A stretch of DNA of 64,000 bases from Burkholderiales bacterium (GCA_026400105.1 JAPLPQ010000049.1:1-64000), one strand, 5' to 3'; shown: positions 43,900-52,170, counted from the stretch's first letter. The notes: generated from the letters alone by a model not told the origin. Numbers and translations: made by a program.

Positions 43900-44721
43900 T
43901 TACTGCATCAGTTGTTGCAGACCGGGCAGGTCGAGCACGACGATGCCGCCATATTCGTTGCGGATCAGGCCGGCATCCTTGAAACGCATCAGGGCGGTGT
44001 TGCAGCTCTGGCGCGAGACTGCAGCGAGGTTGGCCAGTTCTTCTTGCGACAACTGCAGGTGGCGCTCCCCGCGCGGGTTCGGCAGCGGGTGCAGCATGCC
44101 CAGCAGCGCGAGCGCGACCCTGCTGTCGGTGCCGTGCAGGCCGTAAGCCGCCAGATTGCCCATGAACCAGTGCATGCGCTCGTTCATCTGCGTCAGCAGG
44201 AAGTCGTTGAACGAGGGCCGGTGCCGGCGCAGCCAGTCAAAGGTATCGAAGGGCAACTGTGCGACCCGGCTGTGGCGCAGTGCCACCAGATCCGACTGGC
44301 GCGGTGCGTTGCGGATCAGCGTGCCTTCGCCAAACCAGCTGCCCACCGATTGACCCGCTAGCGTGACGGTGCGCCCGTCGCGCGAGGTGATTGACCACTT
44401 GATCAGGCCTTCGATGACGCCGAGCCAGACATGCTGCCGTTCGCCATGATAGCCGAGCGAGTCGCCCTGAGCCACCACTCGCTCCGAGATATCGCCGCGA
44501 ACCTGTCGCTGCGTCGGTTCGTCGAGCTCGGTGAACCACTTGGATTGCGCCAGCAGCTCATCGAGGGTGAGCGAGGTCGGGTGGGCACGTTGTTGTCGAG
44601 TGATCTTGCTCTCCTGAAGCGCTGCGGCCCGGAGGCCGCATATTGGCTCCCCGAACAGCGGGAAAACCCTGGTAATGACTGTCGGCGAATCGACTGCGCC
44701 TTGGCGAGCTGCCGCGAACAA
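43900..44721 (-). CDS. Crp/Fnr-family transcriptional regulator
   Basis: A Crp/Fnr regulator with an N-terminal cyclic-nucleotide-binding fold (VAQGDSLGYHGERQHVWLGVIEG, then SVGSWFGEGTLI) and a C-terminal winged helix (LQLSQEELANLAAVSRQSCNTALMRFKDAG). There are no Fnr cysteines. The start is a puzzle: no in-frame ATG or GTG precedes the sensor domain. TTG 44721 (used here, 273 residues) has no ribosome site. An AGGAG lies 6 nt before an in-frame ATC at 44604, which would give a family-sized 234 residues. It probably controls the adjacent MFS/BKACE genes. Confidence 0.82.
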   Translation of the reverse strand: MFAAARQGAVDSPTVITRVFPLFGEPICGLRAAALQESKITRQQRAHPTSLTLDELLAQSKWFTELDEPTQRQVRGDISERVVAQGDSLGYHGERQHVWLGVIEGLIKWSITSRDGRTVTLAGQSVGSWFGEGTLIRNAPRQSDLVALRHSRVAQLPFDTFDWLRRHRPSFNDFLLTQMNERMHWFMGNLAAYGLHGTDSRVALALLGMLHPLPNPRGERHLQLSQEELANLAAVSRQSCNTALMRFKDAGLIRNEYGGIVVLDLPGLQQLMQ

Positions 44722-44743
44722 TGATGACTACAGGAGTACCAGT

Positions 44744-45166
44744 GTGAACCCCATGAAAAAGACCATTGCTTACCGTGTCGATGTCCATTTCGGTGACTGT
44801 GATCCGGCCGGAATTGTATTCTTCCCCAATTTTTCGCGCTGGATGAATGCCGCTACCGATCACTTCTTCCTGGCCTGCGGCTTGCCGCCATGGCGCGCGA
44901 TGAAGGAGCTGCCGGGTTGCGTCGGCGGGCCGCTGCTGGAAATCCACACCCGTTTCCATGCCTCCGTCACCTATGGCGAACGCATCGAGATCCACACCTG
45001 CGTCGAGGAATGGCGTGGCAAGGTCTTCCTGATGCACCACCGCGTCATGCGCGGTGACGAGCTGATCTGCGAAGGGCGCGAAACGCGTGCGCTCTGCGTG
45101 CGTGACGACAGCGGCAAGCTCAAGGCGGTCCCCATCCCGGAATTCATCCGTTCCGCCTGCGCCTGA
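44744..45166 (+). CDS. Hotdog-fold acyl-CoA thioesterase, 4-HBT type
   Basis: A 140-residue thioesterase. The active-site motif FGDCDPAGIVFFPNFSRW (about 13-30) carries the catalytic Asp of 4-hydroxybenzoyl-CoA thioesterase-like enzymes. GTG 44744 is chosen because AGGAG lies 7 nt upstream; the ATG at 44753 is 16 nt away. It is divergent from the Crp/Fnr gene. In the carnitine pathway a similar thioesterase (CdhB) releases the acid formed by the BKACE step, so it may complete this set. A truncated SDR reading frame begins at its stop. Confidence 0.85.
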   Translation: MNPMKKTIAYRVDVHFGDCDPAGIVFFPNFSRWMNAATDHFFLACGLPPWRAMKELPGCVGGPLLEIHTRFHASVTYGERIEIHTCVEEWRGKVFLMHHRVMRGDELICEGRETRALCVRDDSGKLKAVPIPEFIRSACA

Positions 45167-45595
45167 GTGGCGGTGACGCAAGCCGCGATTGCGCATCTGA
45201 AGCGCTCGGCCGCAGGGTCGCTCATCGTGATGTCATCGCTGGCCGGGCGCTTTGGCTATCCCAATCGCAGTCCTTACTCGACCACCAAGTGGGGACTCAT
45301 CGGCTTCATGAAGACCTTGTCGCGCGAGCTCGGTGAGTTCGGGATTCGCGTCAATGCGATCCTCCCGGGCGCCGTGGAAGGGCCACGCTTGCAGCAGGTC
45401 TTCGAAGGCCGCGCGTCGGTCTCCGGGCGCAGCGTCGCGCAGGAGGAGGCCGCAGCGCTGGCCAATCAGTCGCTCAAGCGTTTTGTCGATCCGGCAGACA
45501 TTGCGGCCATGGCGGTCTTTCTGGCCTCCGACGCCGGGCGTTCGATATCGGGCCAGATGCTTTCGATCGATGGGGATTCACAGAGCGCCTCCTAG
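45167..45595 (+). pseudogene. Truncated short-chain dehydrogenase (C-terminal half)
   Basis: The frame encodes only the C-terminal half of an SDR. The catalytic serines (IVMSSLAGRFG), YSTTK, RVNAILPGAVEGPRLQQ and the final SISGQMLSIDGDSQ are present, but the Rossmann half with TGxxxGxG and NNAG is missing. It begins with a GTG right after the thioesterase stop (TGAGTGG), so a deletion probably joined the two genes. It lacks a cofactor site and is likely inactive. It ends tail-to-tail with the LysR gene. Confidence 0.8.
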
Positions 45596-46506
45596 AGCAG
45601 CGGCCCCTGCTGCTGCGCCGCCCGCGCCAGCAGCCAGGTCTTGAACAGGGTCAGCGCCACCCGCTCGGGCAGGTCGGGCTGCACCAGGTAGTAGCTGCGC
45701 CGGCTCAGCACCGGGTGGGCGCTGGCGACCACCAGGCTGCCTGCGGCCAGCTCGGCCTCGATCAGCAGCGTCGGCATCAGCGCGACCCCGAGTCCGCTGG
45801 TGGCGGCTGCCACCTGCATCGAATACTGCTCGTAGCGCGGTCCGGCCATCGCGCGCAGCGCATCCACCCCCTGGCTCTCGAACCACTGGCGCCAGGCGTC
45901 GGGCCGGGTCGACTGCTGCAGCAGCGGCAGGTCGGCCAGTGCGGCCGGGCTCAGCTCGCTCCTGCCGCGCAGCAGCGCCGGACTGCAGACCGGCACCACC
46001 ACTTCCTCGAACAGCAGTTGCGCCCGCGTGCCGGCCCATTGCCGCACCTGGTCGCCGGTGCCGGCAAAGATGGCAGCGTCCACCCCGGTGTCGCCGAACA
46101 GGAACGGGCGGGTCTGGGCATCGATATGCACCGTCAGCTCGGGCTGCTCGCGCGCGAGCCCGGCCAGGCGCGGGATCAGCCAGCGCGTGGCCAAGGTCGG
46201 CACCACGGCCAGGGTCACGCTCTCGCCCTGGCCGCGCCGGCCCATCAGGTCGAGCGTGTCGCGCTCGAGCGCATCGAGCCGCTGCGCGACCTGGCGCGCG
46301 TAGTCGGCGCCGGCCGGAGTCAGCGTCATGCCATGCTGGGTGCGCCGGAACAGCTCGACCCCGAGCGACTCCTCGAGCGTGGCGACCTGGCGCGACACCG
46401 CGCCCTGGGTCAGGAACAGCTCCTGCGCGGCGCGCGTGAAGCTCTGATGCCGCGCGGCGGCGACGAAGCAGACCAGCGCCTGGGTCGAGGGCAGTTTTCT
46501 TCTCAT
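45592..46506 (-). CDS. LysR-family regulator, GcvA-like
   Basis: A 304-residue LysR protein. The helix-turn-helix is FVAAARHQSFTRAAQELFLTQ split over 14-34, followed by GAVSRQVATLEESLGVELF. The effector domain has the GcvA/AmpR-like PLLQQSTRPDAWRQWF. Its stop shares the tetranucleotide CTAG with the stop of the truncated SDR. Target genes are unclear: no divergent catabolic gene is adjacent, and the upstream neighbour on the same strand is a zinc-ribbon gene. Confidence 0.88.
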   Translation of the reverse strand: MRRKLPSTQALVCFVAAARHQSFTRAAQELFLTQGAVSRQVATLEESLGVELFRRTQHGMTLTPAGADYARQVAQRLDALERDTLDLMGRRGQGESVTLAVVPTLATRWLIPRLAGLAREQPELTVHIDAQTRPFLFGDTGVDAAIFAGTGDQVRQWAGTRAQLLFEEVVVPVCSPALLRGRSELSPAALADLPLLQQSTRPDAWRQWFESQGVDALRAMAGPRYEQYSMQVAAATSGLGVALMPTLLIEAELAAGSLVVASAHPVLSRRSYYLVQPDLPERVALTLFKTWLLARAAQQQGPLL

Positions 46507-46530
46507 ATGGCTACTGGCAATGGCGAAGAA

Positions 46531-46860
46531 TCAGTCGTCGAACAGTTCGCTGAGCCACGACTTTTTCTTCTTTTGCGGATATTGTCCCTGGTTGTAATGG
46601 CCTGGATGGTGCTGGCCCTTGCCGAAATCCGAATACTGGAAGTCACGCGGTGCCTGTTGGTGGTAGGCCTGCTGTGGCGCCTGGGGCAGGGCGGCTGGCT
46701 GGGGCAGGGCAGTGGACTGGCTGTCCGCGCTGCGCTCGATCAGCTTGTCCAGCTCGCCGCGATCAAGCCAGATGCCGCGGCATTTCGGGCAGTAGTCGAT
46801 TTCTATGCCTTGGCGCTCGCTCATGGCGAGCAGGGTGTCGGGACAGACAGGGCATTGCAT
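46531..46860 (-). CDS. Zinc-ribbon (zf-TFIIB) domain protein
   Basis: A 109-residue protein with one zinc ribbon: CPVC at about 3-6 and CPKCRGIWLDRGELDKLIE at about 27-45. A Gln/Pro/His/Tyr-rich linker and a basic tail (KKKKSWLSELFDD) follow. GAGGTGAG lies about 6 nt before the ATG at 46860. Such proteins are widespread and their role is unknown. It lies 69 bp downstream of the DUF2325 gene on the same strand and may share its iron-controlled transcript. Confidence 0.85.
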   Translation of the reverse strand: MQCPVCPDTLLAMSERQGIEIDYCPKCRGIWLDRGELDKLIERSADSQSTALPQPAALPQAPQQAYHQQAPRDFQYSDFGKGQHHPGHYNQGQYPQKKKKSWLSELFDD

Positions 46861-46929
46861 GGTCTCACCTCGTTCGGGTTGCTGGGTAGGAAACAAATGT
46901 AGTCTGGTGCAGCCGGTGCTGGCCGCCAA

Positions 46930-48120
46930 TCATGGAACCCGCGCGATTTGCTGCAGTGAGCGTGACAGCGACGAGGTGCTGGGATTTTCGACAAAAACGC
47001 ATTGCTTGCCGTTTCGCTTGCAGAAATCCTTGACCCGCCAGTAGGCGTTGTGGCTGATGCAACCGGTCTGGCAGATGACCAGGTCGGCTGCGCCCAGCAC
47101 GGCATCGAGCGCCCCCTGGTGGTTTTCCAGGCCCCCGTCGTGATGGGCAAACTGACCGCCCGCCCGCTCGATGACATCCCGGTAGCGGGCCAGGTTGCCA
47201 TTGCGGCCACCGACACACAGGACGGTCTTTTTCCCGAGATGGAGCGTGATCGGTGCTTCCTTGATCGGGTCCTGCTGAGGCTCGCTGGCCAGCGCAGGCG
47301 CGTCTTCCGGTCCGCGCAGGCTCAGCGCGCGTTGCGCTTGACCGAGCTGCTGGCGCAGCTGCGCATTCTGCGCTTCGAGCTCGGCTTGGCGGTTCGCGAG
47401 CTGTTCCAGCTGCTTGCGCAGCCTTGACGTGTTTTCATAGTCCGGCAGTGACGCCCTGAGCTGCTGCAGGTCCTGGACCAGGAAGGCGATGCGGGACTCC
47501 TTGCCGATGGTCGCGGCTCGCTGCCGCACCAGCTGGCTGTTCAACTGCTCGATCTCGGCAGATTTCTCCGCGAGCAATTGCGTGCAGCGTTGCTGCGCCT
47601 TGCCCAGCTCCCGGGCCAGAACGCCATGCTCCCTGAGCAGCAGGTTGAACTTGCCAAGGTCGACCCGGATGGCCGCTCCCGCCTGGTGCTGCAGCATGTG
47701 CATGTCCCTGAGAACCACTTCCTGCAACACCTCGTCGCAGCGTGGATGCGTCAGCGCGGCCCAGAATGCGCCAGCGACATCGCCTCTGCGCACCGCATCG
47801 GCCCACAGCCCGGCCAGGCCCTTGCTGGTCTTGGCCACCCTGAAGGCCTGCACCGTGCTGGCGTAGCGGGACTCCAGGTCTTTCTGCAGCAGCTCCGACA
47901 GCCGGTTGCGCTGCAGGCATTCGGACACGGCGCCGACGTGGACCTCGTAGTCATCGGCCATCGCCTGGCCGCCCAGCGCCTTGTTGACCAGATGGCGCAG
48001 CGTGCTGAGCGGAAAACACACGCCGACCAGCGGGCAGTGGCACTGGTGCGGCAAGTCCCAAAGACGCCGGCGCCGCGACCCGGCGGATGCCGCGACGGTA
48101 CTGATGCATTGATCACACAT
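46930..48120 (-). CDS. DUF2325 domain protein with coiled coil
   Basis: A 396-residue protein. The Cys/His-rich N-terminus (MCDQC, LPHQCHCPLVGVC) could bind metal. A long coiled coil follows (about 165-270). The C-terminal DUF2325 domain (about 295-390) shows VLCVGGRNGNLARYRDVIE, LVICQTGCISHNAYWRVK and VFVENPSTSSL. Function is unknown. A Fur box lies 82 bp upstream, so iron control is likely. The start ATG overlaps the end of a 16-codon leader frame that has a much better ribosome site, so translation may be coupled. Confidence 0.85.
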   Translation of the reverse strand: MCDQCISTVAASAGSRRRRLWDLPHQCHCPLVGVCFPLSTLRHLVNKALGGQAMADDYEVHVGAVSECLQRNRLSELLQKDLESRYASTVQAFRVAKTSKGLAGLWADAVRRGDVAGAFWAALTHPRCDEVLQEVVLRDMHMLQHQAGAAIRVDLGKFNLLLREHGVLARELGKAQQRCTQLLAEKSAEIEQLNSQLVRQRAATIGKESRIAFLVQDLQQLRASLPDYENTSRLRKQLEQLANRQAELEAQNAQLRQQLGQAQRALSLRGPEDAPALASEPQQDPIKEAPITLHLGKKTVLCVGGRNGNLARYRDVIERAGGQFAHHDGGLENHQGALDAVLGAADLVICQTGCISHNAYWRVKDFCKRNGKQCVFVENPSTSSLSRSLQQIARVP

Positions 48121-48163
48121 GCGAACGCCTTGCTCTGCGGGTCGAAGTGGCCGAGTGCTCCAT
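48113..48163 (-). CDS. Possible 16-residue leader peptide before the DUF2325 gene
   Basis: AGGAGG lies 5 nt before an ATG that opens a short frame MEHSATSTRRARRSHV. Its TGA overlaps the DUF2325 start (ATGTGTGA). The strong ribosome site and the overlap suggest translational coupling. It is basic and Ser/Thr-rich, and I know no homologue. Confidence 0.4.
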   Translation of the reverse strand: MEHSATSTRRARRSHV

Positions 48164-48201
48164 GCAAACCTCCTGGAAAACAAGTAAGTGGCTCAATTGT
48201 A

Positions 48202-48214
48202 AATGAGAATCATT
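48202..48214. promoter_or_regulatory. Fur box
   Basis: AATGAGAATCATT matches 12 of the 13 central positions of the 19-bp Fur consensus. It lies in A+T-rich DNA before the DUF2325 gene and points to iron-dependent repression. Confidence 0.65.
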
Positions 48215-48398
48215 GCTATTTGATGCCGGGGTGCAGCTGGGCTTGGCAAGACGTACCAGGGCTGCTTTCTTCTCATGTCTGGAGCCTGGGAGTACGGGTT
48301 TTCCTGAATGGGGTTTATACCTAATTCTGATTTAGATATTTAATATTCTCATATCTTGTTGAAAAAGATTCATGCAGGGCGTTTGAAATCAGAACTAC

Positions 48399-48558
48399 GA
48401 TGAGCTGGTCAAATTCACTGGGTTGCGCATGACCCGTACCGAAAGCGACCGTTCGCCATCTGGTCAACCTCGAACGGCACAACACCTGCGCGGGCAGCCA
48501 CAAGGTGCCAGCGTTGATCCCAGGCCGCGCCATTGCAGGTATCCACCGCCTTCACTAA
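48399..48558 (+). pseudogene. Degenerate IclR-family regulator remnant
   Basis: Two frames together read like an IclR helix-turn-helix. First comes DELVKFTGL (48399-48425). A shift follows, then VPKATVRHLVNLERH, close to the family pattern PKATVxRLVxTLExxG, running to a TAA at 48556. The rest of the regulator is gone. It lies just before the CoA transferase gene, a common place for an IclR gene. The remainder of the gap 48215-48567 shows A+T-rich DNA and nothing else I recognise. Confidence 0.45.
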
Positions 48559-48567
48559 CTGATCAAT

Positions 48568-49734
48568 ATGCAGACCAGCTTCCTGCCCCAGATGCTCGAT
48601 GGTGTTCGAGTGCTCGACTTATCACGCGTGCTGGCAGGGCCATGGGCCGGCCAGTTGCTCGCCGACTACGGCGCCGATGTCATCAAGGTCGAGCGCCCGG
48701 GCTCCGGTGACGACACCCGCGCCTGGGGGCCTCCCTGGTGGGGTGAGGGCACAGACCGGGTCGCTGCCTATTTCCTGTGTGCCAACCGAGGCAAGCGCTC
48801 GCTGGCCATCGACATTGCCAGCCCTGAAGGCATCAGCCAGGTGCGAGAGCTTGCACTCGAAGCCGACATCCTGATCGAGAACTACAAGGTAGGTCAGCTG
48901 GCCAAGTACGGCCTGGATGCGGCCAGTCTCCAGGCGATCAACCCGCGACTCATCTACTGCTCCATCACAGGCTACGGACAAAACGGCCCGCTGTCGCACA
49001 AGGCGGGTTACGACTTTGCCATCCAGGCTGAAGCCGGCTTGATGAGCATCACCGGAGACAAGGGGGGGGAGCCCCAAAAGGTGGGCGTGGCCGTCACTGA
49101 CCTGATGACCGGGCTGTATGCCGTGACCGCCATCCTCGCCTCGTTGCATGAGCGCGCACGTACCGGACAGGGCCGGGTGATTGACGCCTCCTTGTTTGAC
49201 GTTCAAGTGGCGATGCTGGCCAACCAGGCCAGCAACCAGCTGGTTGGCCGGACCAATCCGACGCGGATGGGCAATGCACATCCGAACATCGTGCCCTACC
49301 AGGTGTTTCCGACCCGGGACGGGCACATGGTGCTGGCGATTGGCAATGACGGCCAGTTTGCGCGCTTCTGCGAGGCCGCCGGTTATGCCGATGTCGCTGC
49401 GGACCCGCGTTTTGCCACCAATCCCGCCCGGGTCGCACACCGCGCCGAGCTGGTGCCCTTGCTTACGGGCTGGACCATGTCGCGCAGTACCGCCGACTGG
49501 AGCGGCCTGCTGGACCGGGCAGCCGTGCCTTGTTCCCCCATATTGGACATCGAGCAGGTGATGGCGCATCCGCATGTCAAGGCGCGCGGCATGGTGCTGG
49601 AGTCTGCCGACAGCAGCGTGCCGCCGATGATCGCGAATCCGATGCTGTTCGATGGCCAGCGCCCGGCAGCCCCGCTGCCACCCCCTTCGCTGGACGGCGA
49701 CCGGCAGGGTGGCCGGTGGTCGGATCTGTGTTGA
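48568..49734 (+). CDS. CaiB/BaiF-family CoA transferase
   Basis: A 388-residue family III CoA transferase that moves CoA between carboxylic acids. Hallmarks: LDLSRVLAGPWAGQLLADYGADVIKVE (split across 16-42), CANRGKRSLAID, the catalytic Asp in GYDFAIQAEAGLM (about 150) and GVAVTDLMTGLYA. It opens the accessory catabolic island, 25 bp before a Bug receptor, and probably activates the island's substrate acid. No strong Shine-Dalgarno precedes the ATG. Confidence 0.9.
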   Translation: MQTSFLPQMLDGVRVLDLSRVLAGPWAGQLLADYGADVIKVERPGSGDDTRAWGPPWWGEGTDRVAAYFLCANRGKRSLAIDIASPEGISQVRELALEADILIENYKVGQLAKYGLDAASLQAINPRLIYCSITGYGQNGPLSHKAGYDFAIQAEAGLMSITGDKGGEPQKVGVAVTDLMTGLYAVTAILASLHERARTGQGRVIDASLFDVQVAMLANQASNQLVGRTNPTRMGNAHPNIVPYQVFPTRDGHMVLAIGNDGQFARFCEAAGYADVAADPRFATNPARVAHRAELVPLLTGWTMSRSTADWSGLLDRAAVPCSPILDIEQVMAHPHVKARGMVLESADSSVPPMIANPMLFDGQRPAAPLPPPSLDGDRQGGRWSDLC

Positions 49735-49759
49735 GCATGAGAATCAAGGAGACAAGAAC

Positions 49760-50725
49760 ATGAACCGCAAGCAATTCCTGCTGGCTGCACTGGCCGCCAC
49801 ATCCTGCCAGTTCGCCTGGTCGCAGGCCTGGCCGCAGAAAGTCATCAAGCTCCAGGTCCCTTTTTCCGCTGGCGGCACGACTGACATCATTGCCCGCAGC
49901 ATTGCCGAACCGCTGGGCAAGGCACTGGGTCAGACTGTGATCGTCGAGAACAAGGCCGGTGGCGGGGGCACTGTCGGCGCAGCCGAGACCGCACGGGCTG
50001 CGCCCGACGGATATACGCTGGGCATTGCCACTGTCTCGACCACGGCCGCCAACCCGGCGATCAACCCCAGGACTCCCTACCACCCGATCAATGATTTCAC
50101 GCCCATCATCAACATTGCCGCCACGCCCAATGTGATTGCCGTCCATCCGGATTTCCCGGCCAAAGACTACCGCAGCCTGCTCAGCGAGCTCAAGAAGAGT
50201 CCCGGAAAATATTCCTACGCCTCGTCAGGCACGGGGGGAATTGCCCATCTGCAGACCGAGTTGTGGAAGGGACTGACAGAGATTTTTCTGACGCATATTC
50301 CGTACCGGGGTAGTGGGCCGGCACTCAATGATGTCGTGGCCGGTCAACTGCCCATGATCTTCGATCAGCTTCCTTCGGCGCTACCTTTCATCAAGGCCGG
50401 GAAACTGGTACCGATTGTGGTTGCAGCACCACAGCGTGTTGCACAGTTGCCAGACGTGCCGACTTTCAAGGAAGTCGGCTTGGAGTCGGTCAACCGAATG
50501 GCCTATTACGGCATAGTCGGGCCCAAGAATCTGCCGCGTGAAATCGTCGACAAGGTCAATAGCGCGGTGCGCATGGCGCTGGAGGATCCTGCGGTGCGCA
50601 TGCGCATCGAGAACACGAGTTCGATCATCGTGGCAAATACACCGGAGCAGTTTGCAGCCCAGATCAAGTCCGAGTTCGAGACCTACAGGAAAGTCGTGGT
50701 CGACAGAAAACTCAAGCTCGACTGA
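49760..50725 (+). CDS. Tripartite tricarboxylate (Bug) receptor, TctC family
   Basis: A 321-residue periplasmic binding protein. The signal peptide MNRKQFLLAALAATSCQFAW ends near WSQ-AWPQK. Bug motifs follow: LQVPFSAGGTTDIIARSIAE, VENKAGGGGTVGAAETARA, APDGYTLGIATV and HIPYRGSGPALNDVVAG. AAGGAGA lies 8-9 nt before the ATG. No TctAB permease is nearby, as is usual for Bug proteins. With the CoA transferase upstream it forms a common two-gene pair for carboxylic acid use. Confidence 0.92.
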   Translation: MNRKQFLLAALAATSCQFAWSQAWPQKVIKLQVPFSAGGTTDIIARSIAEPLGKALGQTVIVENKAGGGGTVGAAETARAAPDGYTLGIATVSTTAANPAINPRTPYHPINDFTPIINIAATPNVIAVHPDFPAKDYRSLLSELKKSPGKYSYASSGTGGIAHLQTELWKGLTEIFLTHIPYRGSGPALNDVVAGQLPMIFDQLPSALPFIKAGKLVPIVVAAPQRVAQLPDVPTFKEVGLESVNRMAYYGIVGPKNLPREIVDKVNSAVRMALEDPAVRMRIENTSSIIVANTPEQFAAQIKSEFETYRKVVVDRKLKLD

Positions 50726-50821
50726 ATTTTTGATTGAAAAGCGAATCATCAGGGAAAACCACTAGGTTTTGCTGATGATGGCCTGCACAAAAATAGACGG
50801 CTTCAGGTTAGTATTTGCATG

Positions 50822-50856
50822 CATTTCGTGACTTGAATTTTTTTAGACACGAAATG
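50822..50856. promoter_or_regulatory. Inverted repeat overlapping the livK1 operator
   Basis: CATTTCGTG (50822-50830) and CACGAAATG (50848-50856) are a perfect 9-bp inverted repeat. The right arm runs into the 18-bp palindrome at 50852. It could be a second regulator site or a terminator-like structure after the Bug receptor gene, since a T run lies in the loop. Confidence 0.4.
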
Positions 50857-50869
50857 AAGCGCTTCATTT
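50852..50869. promoter_or_regulatory. 18-bp palindromic operator O1, LacI type
   Basis: AAATGAAGCGCTTCATTT is a perfect palindrome with the central CG and GAAGCGCTTC core usual for LacI-family operators. It lies 24 bp before the livK1 start. Identical sequences occur at 53515 and 53579. Confidence 0.8.
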
Positions 50870-50893
50870 TTGATTGAATTCGAGGAGATACCT

Positions 50894-52105
50894 GTGCTGA
50901 AGAAAATTAAAAGACTGACTACTGCAGTTGCCTGTCTGACCGTCATGGCCGCTGCACCGACTCAAGCTCAAGAGATCAAGATAGGAGCCTTGTACCCGTT
51001 CAGTGGCGGTCTGGCACTTTTGGGCGATGAAAGCTTTCGCGGCACCCAAATGGCCGTGGATGAACGCAATGCCAGCGGCGGCGTCGATGGAAAAAAGGTG
51101 GTCCTGGTGAAAGCCGATGCCGTCGATGCGAACCAGGCGGTCGGCGAAGCTCGCCGCTTGACATCGGTTGAGGGTGTCTCGGCAATTTTTGGCAGTTTCT
51201 CGTCCGGTGTCTCTACCGCTGCCACACAAGTGACTGAACTGTCGGGCGTACCATATTTTGAGCTCGGTGCGGTTGCAGACACTATCACGGCAAGGGGCTT
51301 CAAATATGTGTTTCGCAGCAACTCAACGGCCAAGAGCTTTGCTGATCGCAGCATCGAATCGATAGTCAAGGTCATCGCTCCGATGCTGAAGACTGATCCC
51401 AAGGCGCTGAGAATTGCCATCATCTATGAAGATGGCCCTTACGGTACCCTGGTCAGTGGCTTCCAGAAGGAGGAGGCCAAGCGCTTGGGACTGAACGTGG
51501 TCGAAAGCCAGGCTTACTCGGCTAAAAGCGTTGACCTGTCCTCTCTTGTGCTTCGACTCAAGGGCGCCAGCGCCGACATCGTTCTGCAAACCTCGTATCA
51601 GAACGACACCTTGCTGTTCTTCCGCCAGTCGGCGAGTGCCGGCTACAAGCCTCGGGCCGTGATCGGCGCTGGCGGTGGCTATTCGTTGCAGGAAACTGCC
51701 CAGGCGCTGGGTGCTGGAATCGAGGCAGTCTATAACGTGGATTTTCCTCAAGTCACCATGAAAGAGGCGGGTGCGCCAGGCTTGAAAGAATTCGTGGCTG
51801 CATATGAAAAGCGCTATGGATCGGCGCCACGTTCGGGTCACAGCCTGGTCAACTATGTGGGTGCCAAGTCGTTCCTTGACATCATGTCAGCTGCCAAATC
51901 CACAGATCCTGAGAAAATCCGTCAATCGGCGCTGGCCTATCGCAAGCCGATTGGTTCCAGTGCTGCCGGCTGGGGCTTCCATTTCGGAGAGAACGGGCAG
52001 AATCAGCTGGCCTCCAGCAACTTGATGCAGTGGCAAGGCGGCAAGCTGGTGACGGTGTACCCTGAGCATGTCGCCACGGCAAAGCCCGTGCCTGGAAAAC
52101 AGTAA
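50894..52105 (+). CDS. Branched-chain-type ABC transporter substrate-binding protein, copy 1
   Basis: A 403-residue LivK-like periplasmic receptor. The signal peptide (KIKRLTTAVACLTVMAAAP) ends at TQAQ-EIKIG. The binding fold shows GALYPFSGGLALLGDESFRG and IYEDGPYGTLVSGFQKEEAK. GTG 50894 is chosen because GAGGAG lies about 7 nt upstream. It is nearly identical to the protein at 53626, and the pair flanks an alcohol dehydrogenase gene, so it arose by local duplication. The ligand is probably the island's substrate rather than an amino acid. It is controlled by O1. Confidence 0.9.
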   Translation: MLKKIKRLTTAVACLTVMAAAPTQAQEIKIGALYPFSGGLALLGDESFRGTQMAVDERNASGGVDGKKVVLVKADAVDANQAVGEARRLTSVEGVSAIFGSFSSGVSTAATQVTELSGVPYFELGAVADTITARGFKYVFRSNSTAKSFADRSIESIVKVIAPMLKTDPKALRIAIIYEDGPYGTLVSGFQKEEAKRLGLNVVESQAYSAKSVDLSSLVLRLKGASADIVLQTSYQNDTLLFFRQSASAGYKPRAVIGAGGGYSLQETAQALGAGIEAVYNVDFPQVTMKEAGAPGLKEFVAAYEKRYGSAPRSGHSLVNYVGAKSFLDIMSAAKSTDPEKIRQSALAYRKPIGSSAAGWGFHFGENGQNQLASSNLMQWQGGKLVTVYPEHVATAKPVPGKQ

Positions 52106-52132
52106 TCCGTTCGCCAGACAGGCATTGAGCAG

Positions 52133-52170
52133 TTGCAGTCGTGCGATGACCGTGTCTCGCACGACTGCAA
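52133..52170 (+). promoter_or_regulatory. Strong mRNA hairpin after livK1
   Basis: TTGCAGTCGTGCGA and its exact complement form a 14-bp stem with a 10-nt loop, ending 17 nt before a small leader frame. There is no U run, so it may cap the livK1 message and reduce downstream expression rather than terminate fully. Confidence 0.65.
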
